From assembly GCF_001995215.1 (NCBI RefSeq), contig NZ_MUXN01000006.1, positions 1 through 64,000 of the forward strand: 64,000 nucleotides of DNA, written 5' to 3'. The notes beneath the pieces are model-generated. The model was not told where the DNA came from and searched no databases. It was given only the letters and a program-made list of their open reading frames with translations. This document shows, one piece after another, positions 58,053 through 64,000 of the stretch (position 1 is its first letter; each line of letters opens with the position of its first letter). Both the position numbers and the translations under genes were made by a program. The stretch comes from Amycolatopsis azurea DSM 43854 (GTDB lineage: Bacteria; Actinomycetota; Actinomycetes; Mycobacteriales; Pseudonocardiaceae).

Positions 58053-59560
58053 CAGCAGCATCCCCGGCGAGCCAGGGAGTGGAGCCGGGCGCTCGTGACC
58101 GGCCGGTTCGCGGCGGCCTCGACGGCGTCGAGCATCCGGCCCCGCGCCGTCTTGTCGAGGACACGGCCGCGGGTGATCACCAGGTCGATCTTCGCGACGT
58201 TGCGGATGTCGGTGGCCGGGTTCGCGTCCAGCAGCACGAGGTCGGCCTCCTTCCCCGCCGCGATCGTGCCCGACGTCGCTTCCCTGCCGAGGAACTTCGC
58301 CGCGTCACCCGTGACGGTCTTCAGCGCGTGCACCGGTGAGAGCCCGGCCTCGACCAGGAAGGCGAGTTCCTCGTGCAGCCCGCTGCCGGGGAAGGTGTAC
58401 GGGTTGAGACAGTCGGTGCCGCCGATGAGCCCGACGCCCACGTCGTGCGCGACGCCGACCAGCCGCAGCGTCTCCTGGTAGTACCGCTCCTGCAGAACGA
58501 CCTGCTCCGGCGTCTTCGGCGCGAACTGCTCGATGCCCTTGGCCCAGCTCTGCCGGATGTCGTCGGGTACGTACTTCAACCGCGGGTCGTGCTTGTGCGT
58601 CTCGGCGGGCTGGGTGACGACCCGGTTGATCGTGAGCGTCGGCGAGTGCCAGGTGCCGTTGCGCCGCAGCCTGCCGAAGTAAGCCCGCGCGACGGCGGGG
58701 CTGTACGCGGACACCGAAGCGAACTCCAGTTGCCGCGCCAGGTTGAAGAAGGCCCTCGGGTCCGCCGGGTCGTAAGGCGTCGCTTTCAACCTGGCGAGGA
58801 TCTCGTCCCGCCGCGACGAGCAGTGGATGGACACCCCGAAGAAATGCTCGAAGCTGTGCTGGCCGAGGTCGCTCATCTCGGCGTGGGACAGCTTGTACGG
58901 CCAGTGCCCCGAGAACCGCAGACCCTGGTCGCGGGCCTCGGCCGCGACCGCGCGCACCGCGTCGGGGCCGAGGTAGGAGTAGATCTTGACGAACTCGGCG
59001 CCCGCTTCCTTCTCCGCGCGGACGGCCGCGCGCGCCTCGGCCGCGGTCGACACCTGGAGCACCGGCGGCCCCAGGAGCGTGACCGGCCCGTCGACGATCC
59101 CGCTCCCCAGCACGACGCGCGGGCCGAGCAGCTCACCGCGTTCGATCTTGTCCCGGGTCGCGCGGTTCTCCGCGTAGCCCCACATCTCGCGGGCGCCCGT
59201 GACGCCGTGGGCCAGGTGCAGCGGCGGGACGATCTCTTCGAGGTCCGCGCCGTGGGTGTGCATGTCCCAGAGTCCCGGGATGAGGTACTTGCCGCGGCCG
59301 TCGATCACCGGCGCGCCACCGGTTTCCGGGAGCTGGCCGGAGCCGCCGACCCAGGCGATCCGGTCGCCGGAGAGCACGACCGAGACGTCGCGCCGCGGCG
59401 CCGAGCCCGTGCCGTCGATCAGCGTGACCCGGGAGATGACGACGATCTCGCCCGTGTCCGCCGCGGCCGTCCCGGGCAGCACTCCGGCGAGCGCCACCCC
59501 GGTCCCGCTCGCGGCCAGCCACTTCAGGAACTCGCGCCTGCTGGATCCCGTCCCCGACAT
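58049..59560 (-). CDS. Tat-exported amidohydrolase
   Basis: A 503-residue amidohydrolase with a twin-arginine signal: SSRREFLKWLAASGTGVALAGVLPG at residues 6-30. The metal motif is DMHTHG near residue 102. Other metal-binding regions are KIYSYLG, SGHWPYK and HSFEHFFG, with GGTDCLNPYTF near 390 holding the catalytic Asp. It resembles imidazolonepropionase/prolidase-type amidohydrolases exported folded by Tat; the substrate is unknown. The C-terminus ends RRGCCC, three consecutive cysteines, which is unusual. The ATG at 59560 fits the Tat signal. It is convergent with the VOC gene. Confidence 0.86.
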   Translation of the reverse strand: MSGTGSSRREFLKWLAASGTGVALAGVLPGTAAADTGEIVVISRVTLIDGTGSAPRRDVSVVLSGDRIAWVGGSGQLPETGGAPVIDGRGKYLIPGLWDMHTHGADLEEIVPPLHLAHGVTGAREMWGYAENRATRDKIERGELLGPRVVLGSGIVDGPVTLLGPPVLQVSTAAEARAAVRAEKEAGAEFVKIYSYLGPDAVRAVAAEARDQGLRFSGHWPYKLSHAEMSDLGQHSFEHFFGVSIHCSSRRDEILARLKATPYDPADPRAFFNLARQLEFASVSAYSPAVARAYFGRLRRNGTWHSPTLTINRVVTQPAETHKHDPRLKYVPDDIRQSWAKGIEQFAPKTPEQVVLQERYYQETLRLVGVAHDVGVGLIGGTDCLNPYTFPGSGLHEELAFLVEAGLSPVHALKTVTGDAAKFLGREATSGTIAAGKEADLVLLDANPATDIRNVAKIDLVITRGRVLDKTARGRMLDAVEAAANRPVTSARLHSLARRGCCC

Positions 59561-59631
59561 GAGAGCCCCGCCTTCCACCCAGGATCCCCCGAGTGGCCGA
59601 TTCAACTCGCCGCGAGGGCGGGGCCGCAACA

Positions 59632-59682
59632 CAGGGAAGGCCCCTTACCCGAGGTCAGCACAAAGTAAGGGGCCTTCTCCTG
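59632..59682. repeat. Family C-like palindrome after phosphofructokinase
   Basis: Core arms GAAGGCCCCTTAC (59636-59648, 59665-59677) are perfect, and the outer CAGG/CCTG extend it with a small mismatch. It begins 15 bases past the phosphofructokinase stop and probably terminates it. Confidence 0.75.
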
Positions 59683-59691
59683 GAAAACGGC

Positions 59692-60717
59692 TCAGCCGAA
59701 GAAGACCTCGGCCTCTTCGTACCGCTCGGCCGGGACGGTCTTCAGCTCGGCGGTCGCCTCGGAGAGCTTGACGCGGACGATGTCCGTGCCCCGCAGCGCC
59801 ACCATCACGCCGAAGTCGCCGTCGGCCACGGCGTCGACCGCGTTGAGGCCGAACCGGGTGGCGAGCACGCGGTCGTACGCCGTCGGCGTGCCGCCGCGCT
59901 GGACGTGCCCGAGCACGACCGCACGGGACTCCTTGCCGGTACGGGCGGCGATCTCGTCGGCCAGCCAGGTGCCGATGCCGCCGAGCCGGACGTGCCCGAA
60001 GGCGTCCTTCTCACCGGTCAGCAGCTTTTCCTCGCCGCCCTCGGGCAGCGCGCCCTCGGCGACCACGATGATCGGCGCGAACTCCTTCTCGAAGCGGCGC
60101 TCGACCCACGAGACGACCTGGTCGACGTTGAAGTGCCGCTCCGGCACCAGGATCACGCTCGCGCCGCCGGCGAGGCCGGAGTGCAGCGCGATCCAGCCCG
60201 CGTGCCGTCCCATGACCTCGACGACCAGGGCGCGGTGGTGCGACTCGGCCGTGGTGTGCAGCCGGTCGATGGCCTCGGTGGCGATCGAGACGGCCGTGTC
60301 GAAGCCGAAGGTGTAGTCCGTGGCGCCGAGGTCGTTGTCGATCGTCTTGGGCACCCCGACGACGCCGACGCCGTCGTCGGTGAGCCGCTTCGCGACACCC
60401 AGCGTGTCCTCGCCGCCGATCGCGATCAGCGCGTCGACCTGCTGTTCGGCGAGCACGGCCTTGATCTTGTCGACGCCGCCGTCGACCTTGTACGGGTTGG
60501 TCCGCGAGGAACGCAGGATCGTGCCACCGCGGGTGAGGATGTCCTCGACGTCGTTCAGGCCGAGCGGGCGGCTGTCCCCGGTGAGGGGACCGTTCCAGCC
60601 GTTGCGGAACCCGACGATGTCCCAGCCGTGCACCTCGATGCCCTTGCGCACCACGCCGCGGATCACCGCGTTGAGCCCCGGGCAGTCCCCACCGCCGGTC
60701 AGCACACCGACACGCAT
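59692..60717 (-). CDS. pfp: PPi-type 6-phosphofructokinase
   Basis: A 341-residue phosphofructokinase that phosphorylates fructose 6-phosphate. The N-terminus is MRVGVLTGGGDCPGLNAVIRG. At the phosphoryl-donor site GGEDTLG (residue about 103) carries Asp where ATP enzymes have Gly104. VPKTIDNDLGATDYTFGFDTA has Lys where ATP enzymes have Gly124. Asp plus Lys at these sites is the signature of pyrophosphate-dependent enzymes, as in Amycolatopsis methanolica PPi-PFK. MGRHAGW follows. The reaction is then reversible. The ATG at 60717 has GGAGG upstream. It is divergent from the DAHP synthase leader. Confidence 0.9.
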   Translation of the reverse strand: MRVGVLTGGGDCPGLNAVIRGVVRKGIEVHGWDIVGFRNGWNGPLTGDSRPLGLNDVEDILTRGGTILRSSRTNPYKVDGGVDKIKAVLAEQQVDALIAIGGEDTLGVAKRLTDDGVGVVGVPKTIDNDLGATDYTFGFDTAVSIATEAIDRLHTTAESHHRALVVEVMGRHAGWIALHSGLAGGASVILVPERHFNVDQVVSWVERRFEKEFAPIIVVAEGALPEGGEEKLLTGEKDAFGHVRLGGIGTWLADEIAARTGKESRAVVLGHVQRGGTPTAYDRVLATRFGLNAVDAVADGDFGVMVALRGTDIVRVKLSEATAELKTVPAERYEEAEVFFG

Positions 60718-60841
60718 CAGAAGCCTCCGTCTTGTGTTCCGTAGAGATGACAGTCACATGTCCCGACGCCAGCGTAGCGGGAGTTCTCTGGATCGGTGCA
60801 GGGCGGACCACCTCGGGAATCGGTACGCGTAACGGATGTGC

Positions 60842-60847
60842 TAGCTT
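60842..60847 (+). promoter_or_regulatory. -10 box of the DAHP synthase leader transcript
   Basis: TAGCTT fits TANNNT and lies six bases before the leader peptide's GTG, the usual spacing to a transcription start. A leaderless leader mRNA beginning at the GTG itself is suggested. No good -35 is visible. Confidence 0.5.
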
Positions 60848-60853
60848 GGCGTC

Positions 60854-60919
60854 GTGCAGCGCTATTTCTGGTTTACGAAGCCGGCCCCGGGTGGGCACGG
60901 CGGCGTGAACCTGCGCTGA
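60854..60919 (+). CDS. Aromatic-rich leader peptide of the DAHP synthase gene
   Basis: A 21-codon frame from GTG 60854 to TGA 60917-60919 reads MQRYFWFTKPAPGGHGGVNL plus Arg. Codons 4-7 are Tyr-Phe-Trp-Phe, an improbable run of aromatic residues and exactly the products of the pathway started by the gene downstream. There is no Shine-Dalgarno site, in line with a leaderless start. Ribosome stalling at these codons when charged Tyr, Phe or Trp tRNA is low would change folding of the following RNA. It is too short to be a conventional gene; its role is regulatory. Confidence 0.82.
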   Translation: MQRYFWFTKPAPGGHGGVNLR

Positions 60920-60928
60920 CGAACCACC

Positions 60929-60953
60929 CCGAGCCGGAATCACACCGGCTCGG
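60929..60953 (+). promoter_or_regulatory. Leader hairpin 1 of the DAHP synthase attenuator
   Basis: Nine-base arms CCGAGCCGG/CCGGCTCGG with a 7-base loop, beginning 10 bases after the leader stop. No T run follows, so it is not a simple rho-independent terminator. The CCACCC just before and overlapping it can pair with GGGTGG inside the leader frame, giving an alternative fold. Confidence 0.65.
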
Positions 60954-60961
60954 CGAGTTCC

Positions 60962-61000
60962 CGCGGGTCGGTATCCCTTTCGAAAGGAACCAGACCCGCG
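60962..61000 (+). promoter_or_regulatory. Hairpin sequestering the DAHP synthase ribosome site
   Basis: Arms CGCGGGTC (60962-60969) and GACCCGCG (60993-61000) end immediately before the ATG at 61001. An inner palindrome CCTTTCGAAAGG (60976-60987) buries the only ribosome binding site, AAAGGA. The start region is therefore closed unless the fold changes, which points to translational attenuation. Confidence 0.7.
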
Positions 61001-62077
61001 ATGTCTCCCTCCGCTGACACCCTGATCGCCCTCGACGGGCACCGCACGGCGGCCATCAACCCGCTGCTTTCACCCGCCATGCTGCGGCACGAACATCCGA
61101 TGACGGCGGAGACCGCCGATACCGTCCTAGCCGGGCGGGCCTCGACCGTCGACATCCTCGACGGCCGGGACGACCGGCTCCTCGTCGTCGTCGGGCCCTG
61201 CTCGGTGCACGACGCGGACGCCGCGCTCGACTACGCCCGCCACCTCGCCGCCAAGGCCGAAGAACACCGTCGCGACCTGCACATCGTCATGCGCGTCTAC
61301 TTCGAGAAGCCGCGGACCACACTCGGCTGGAAGGGCCTGATCAACGACCCTGGCCTCGACGGCACCTACGAGGTCAACCACGGTCTCCGGATGGCGCGCA
61401 AACTGCTGCTCGACATCTCCGCGCTCGGCCTCCCGGTCGGCTGCGAGTTCCTCGACCCGATCACCCCGCAGTTCATCTCCGACACGGTGACCTGGGGTTC
61501 CATCGGCGCCCGCACCGCGGCGAGCCAGGTGCACCGGCAGCTGTGCAGCGCGCTGTCGATGCCGGTGGGGATCAAGAACTCGACCGAGGGCGACGTCCAG
61601 GTCGCCGTGGACGCGACCCGCGCTGCCGGGGCGAGCCACGTGTTCGCCGGTATCAACCCCGACGGGCTCGCCGCGCTGATCACCACGGCGGGCAACGAGG
61701 ACTGCCACGTGATCCTGCGCGGCAGCTCGGCCGGCCCGAACTACGACCCCGCGACGGTGGCCGACACGCTGGCGCGGCTGGCGAAGTCGGGACTGCCGGA
61801 GCGCGTGATCATCGACGCGAGCCATGGCAACAGCGCGAAGGACCACGTGCGCCAGGCCGCGGTGGTGCGGGAACTGGCCGGGCGGATCAGTGCCGGTGAG
61901 CGGGGTATCGCGGGGCTGATGCTGGAGAGTTTCCTGGTGGCGGGGCGACAGGACCTGACGCTCGGCGAGGCGGCTTCGCTGACCTACGGGCAGTCGATCA
62001 CGGACGCCTGCCTGGGGTGGGACACGACCGCGGAACTGCTGGACACCCTGGCCGAGGCAGTCGACTCACGCCGCTGA
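61001..62077 (+). CDS. aroF: 3-deoxy-7-phosphoheptulonate (DAHP) synthase, class I
   Basis: A 358-residue class I (AroFGH-type) DAHP synthase, which condenses PEP and erythrose 4-phosphate as the first shikimate step. Motifs are VVGPCSVHDADAALDYA near residue 65, VMRVYFEKPRTTLGWKGLINDP, GCEFLDPITPQFISDTVTWGSIGARTAASQ, GIKNSTEGD and IIDASHGNSAKDH. Mycobacteria use a class II enzyme here, so the class I type differs. The ATG at 61001 is fixed by the leader structures before it. It is preceded by an aromatic leader peptide and hairpins. The exoribonuclease and PlsC genes that follow are convergent. Confidence 0.94.
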   Translation: MSPSADTLIALDGHRTAAINPLLSPAMLRHEHPMTAETADTVLAGRASTVDILDGRDDRLLVVVGPCSVHDADAALDYARHLAAKAEEHRRDLHIVMRVYFEKPRTTLGWKGLINDPGLDGTYEVNHGLRMARKLLLDISALGLPVGCEFLDPITPQFISDTVTWGSIGARTAASQVHRQLCSALSMPVGIKNSTEGDVQVAVDATRAAGASHVFAGINPDGLAALITTAGNEDCHVILRGSSAGPNYDPATVADTLARLAKSGLPERVIIDASHGNSAKDHVRQAAVVRELAGRISAGERGIAGLMLESFLVAGRQDLTLGEAASLTYGQSITDACLGWDTTAELLDTLAEAVDSRR

Positions 62078-62178
62078 GCGCCTGGGCGCGTTGGTCGTGC
62101 CCTACACGGTCTCCCCAAGGGCGCCCTGCGCCCGACGGAGACTTCACCGTCGCGCGCCCTCTTTTGGGCCGAAGGCCC

Positions 62179-62257
62179 CCGGAAACTCGATGAAGGGGCG
62201 CCCTCCGCACCCACCGCGAGGTGGAAGCGGGACGGCGCACCTTCGGCGAGTTTCCGG
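62179..62257. repeat. Long imperfect hairpin between aroF and the exonuclease
   Basis: Outer arms CCGGAAACTCG (62179-62189, complement at 62247-62257) and inner arms GAAGGGGCGCC (62192-62202, complement at 62234-62244 with one mismatch) form an extended stem. It lies between convergent genes and could terminate both. A small GGGCC-GAA-GGCCC hairpin stands directly left at 62166-62178. I see no gene between 62078 and 62271. Confidence 0.65.
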
Positions 62258-62271
62258 CAGCGCGCGACAGA

Positions 62272-62757
62272 CTAACGCTGCCAGTAGGACTCGATGATCT
62301 GCCACCGCTGGTAGTTGTGCCGCGCGTCCGCCAGCGCGTCGTGCTGGTCGTCCGGGGCCGCCGGCAGCTTCGGCTTGCCCGCGTCCTCCCAGCGTTGCCG
62401 CAGGTCACGGGTGAAGCGCGGCAGCTGGCGCGGCAGCGCGGGCATCGGCCCCCACAGCTGCGCCAGCGCGACGTGGTCGTAGGCGGCGAACCAGGCCCAC
62501 AGCTCGATCCCGCCGGGCGGCTTGCCGAAGAACTCGAGCAGATCCGTGCGGATCTTCTCGCGGCTGCGCCACGCCGGGTCGGCGGGCGACGGGAGTTTCG
62601 GGAGCACGTTGTCGCGGACCCAGGGGCCGGCCTTGCCGGGATCGAAATCGGTCGAGACCGCGTAGAACTCGCGGCCTCTTTCGTCCACGACACCGATCGA
62701 CACCAGATCGATGGTCACGCCGTCCTCAATGAATTCGGTGTCGTAGAAAAAGCGCAC
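62272..62757 (-). CDS. 3'-5' exoribonuclease (Rv2179c-like, DEDDh)
   Basis: A 161-residue DEDDh nuclease like M. tuberculosis Rv2179c, which removes nucleotides from RNA 3' ends. MRFFYDTEFIEDG gives the first Asp and Glu. WAWFAAYDHVALAQLWG holds the second Asp, and HDALADARHNYQRW the His and last Asp. The active-site set is complete. The ATG at 62757 begins the conserved N-terminus. The PlsC gene precedes it on the same strand, with 20 bases between, so the two may be an operon; DAHP synthase, the nuclease and PlsC neighbour one another in mycobacteria too. Confidence 0.88.
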   Translation of the reverse strand: MRFFYDTEFIEDGVTIDLVSIGVVDERGREFYAVSTDFDPGKAGPWVRDNVLPKLPSPADPAWRSREKIRTDLLEFFGKPPGGIELWAWFAAYDHVALAQLWGPMPALPRQLPRFTRDLRQRWEDAGKPKLPAAPDDQHDALADARHNYQRWQIIESYWQR

Positions 62758-62777
62758 CGCAGAACCCTAGTGGGCCC

Positions 62778-63539
62778 TCAGCCGACCTTGGTGTCCGGGA
62801 TACGGGCGACGTCCTGGGCGGACGGCTGCGCGGGCACCTTCGGGCGGAGCCCCGCCTCGTCGGCGGCGAGCAGTTCCTTCGCCTTGGCGGCGTAGATGTC
62901 GACGTATTCCTGACCGGAAAGCTCCATGAGCGCGTACATGATCTCGTCGGTGATGGACCGCTCGATGAAGCGGTCACCGGCGAGGCCCTCGTAGCGCGAG
63001 AAGTCGAGCGGCTTGCCGAAGCGGATCTCCAGGCGGCGCGGCCACCACATCTTCGAGCCGATCGGATTGACCTTGTCGGTCCCGACCATGGCGACCGGGA
63101 CGACGAGGCCGCCGGACTCGAGCGCGATCCGCGCGACGCCGGTCTTGCCCTTGTACAGGCGGCCGTCCGGGGAGCGGGTGCCCTCGGGGTAGATGCCGAG
63201 GAGGTGTCCTTCGCGGACCAGCCGGGTCGCCGTGTCGAGCGCGGCCTGCGCCGCGTTGCCGCCGGAGCGGTCGATCGGGATCTGGCCGACGCCGGTGAAG
63301 AACCACTTCTTCAGTCGGCCCTTGATGCCCTTCTCGGTGAAATACTCCGATTTGGCCGGGAAGGTCACCTTGCGCCTGACCCGCAGCGGCATGAAGAAGG
63401 AGTCCGCCACCGCCAGGTGATTGCCCGCGAGGATCACGCCACCGTCGTCGGGGATGTTCTCCGCGCCGACGACTTTGGTGGGCCACAGCGCCTTGAGCAG
63501 TGGCCCGATAAACACGTGTTTCATGAGCCAGTACAGCAC
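62778..63539 (-). CDS. plsC: 1-acyl-sn-glycerol-3-phosphate acyltransferase PlsC
   Basis: A 253-residue membrane-associated acyltransferase that makes phosphatidic acid from lysophosphatidic acid and acyl-CoA. The NHxxxxD motif is GNHLAVADS near residue 40. FPAKSEYFTEKGIKG, GQIPIDRSGG and GIYPEGTRSPDGRLYKGKTGVARIAL are the other family blocks. The GTG at 63539 follows AGGAGGAG by 8 bases. It may be co-transcribed with the downstream exoribonuclease. The next gene upstream, on the other strand, encodes an alpha/beta hydrolase. Confidence 0.9.
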   Translation of the reverse strand: MLYWLMKHVFIGPLLKALWPTKVVGAENIPDDGGVILAGNHLAVADSFFMPLRVRRKVTFPAKSEYFTEKGIKGRLKKWFFTGVGQIPIDRSGGNAAQAALDTATRLVREGHLLGIYPEGTRSPDGRLYKGKTGVARIALESGGLVVPVAMVGTDKVNPIGSKMWWPRRLEIRFGKPLDFSRYEGLAGDRFIERSITDEIMYALMELSGQEYVDIYAAKAKELLAADEAGLRPKVPAQPSAQDVARIPDTKVG

Positions 63540-63753
63540 TGCGAAAACTCCTCCTAGCAGCTCAACCCCTGTGCCCGATGGTCAAGACTACGAACCGCGC
63601 ACCCCCGGCACAACGAAGTCCACCCGGTTACCCGCACCCAGCGACGGATCTCACACCCGATCCGGCGCGATTCCGCCGGTGGCCGGGGGCCCACAAGCCG
63701 CTCCGGTCGTGCGAACATAGTAGACCTACCCAGCTCTCACGGAAGGCGATCGC

Positions 63754-64000
63754 ATGGCCGTCCTCGCCGGCGCGGAACCGTTCGCTCACACCGGTTCGAC
63801 CGAAGCAGGGTTCCTGCTGTGCCACGGGTTCACCGGCACCCCCGCGAGTATGCGGCCGTGGGGCGACCACCTGGCCGAGGCCGGTTACACGGTGCGCTGC
63901 CCGCTGCTCCCCGGACACGGGACCCGGTGGCAGGACATGAACCGGACAGGCTGGGAGGACTGGTACGGCACGGTCCGCGAGGAGCTGCTGGCGCTCTTCT
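63754..64000 (+). CDS. Alpha/beta hydrolase, N-terminal part (continues past window)
   Basis: Only the first 82 residues lie in the window. They read MAVLAGAEPFAHTGSTEAGF, then LLCHGFTGTPASMRPWGDHLAEAGYTVRCPLLPGHGTRWQDMNRTGWEDW, which carries the HGF oxyanion region and the cap-side segment of carboxylesterase/monoacylglycerol lipase-type hydrolases. The nucleophile lies beyond the window. The ATG at 63754 follows GGAAGG. It is divergent from plsC across 214 bases with no other gene. Confidence 0.85.
   Translation, partial: MAVLAGAEPFAHTGSTEAGFLLCHGFTGTPASMRPWGDHLAEAGYTVRCPLLPGHGTRWQDMNRTGWEDWYGTVREELLALF

Overview
The window is a high-GC actinomycete chromosome segment, most likely Amycolatopsis or a close relative in the Pseudonocardiales. 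The evidence is dense GC-rich coding with ATG, GTG and TTG starts, F420-dependent oxidoreductases, a conservon (cvn) operon, a KstR sterol regulon, WhiJ-like/DUF397 genes, and a phosphofructokinase with the Asp/Lys signature of the PPi-dependent enzyme known from Amycolatopsis methanolica. I see no tRNA, rRNA, CRISPR array, prophage or transposase. The region reads as ordinary chromosome broken up by palindromic intergenic repeats.

0-15.4 kb is a sterol (cholesterol-type) catabolism region. A tightly coupled minus-strand operon, chsE1-chsE2-chsH2-chsH1-ltp2, matches the mycobacterial igr operon without cyp125 and is preceded by a perfect KstR operator. A divergent wax-ester/diacylglycerol acyltransferase and esterase pair shares a second perfect operator. 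kstR itself is divergent from fadE34 (chsE3), with a third perfect operator and a weaker one between them. A coupled SWIM-zinc-finger/SNF2 helicase pair lies between these units.

15.4-31.2 kb holds two F420-type oxidoreductases, a fused isobutyryl-CoA mutase (icmF), an ArsR-DUF899 pair, a RibD-like reductase, the four-gene cvn operon (sensor kinase, roadblock, DUF742, GTPase), a 948-base non-coding stretch, and a DUF485-acetate/solute symporter operon.

31.2-44.7 kb holds a TetR/MFS efflux divergon with three copies of one operator, small membrane proteins, a lytic transglycosylase, an unrecognised 160-residue protein, a 55-residue membrane peptide, acyl-CoA genes (crotonase, Mcr-type racemase, acyl-CoA dehydrogenase with a TetR regulator), a lipoprotein, and gabD2.

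44.7-64 kb holds a large LuxR-type ATPase regulator, a WhiJ-like/DUF397 pair, tesB, pyruvate kinase, a GH18 chitinase with two DasR-like sites, ArsR and HxlR regulators, a truncated haemoglobin, an aromatic amino acid lyase homologue with an altered MIO triad, a VOC protein, a Tat-exported amidohydrolase, PPi-type phosphofructokinase, a class I DAHP synthase behind an aromatic-rich leader peptide (Tyr-Phe-Trp-Phe) with hairpins over its ribosome binding site, an exoribonuclease, PlsC, and the start of an alpha/beta hydrolase.

The most unusual layer is between the genes. At least five families of long, often perfect palindromes sit at gene ends, several containing the stop codon. One composite element of about 165-170 bases occurs twice in opposite orientation, at 34.3 and 57.4 kb.
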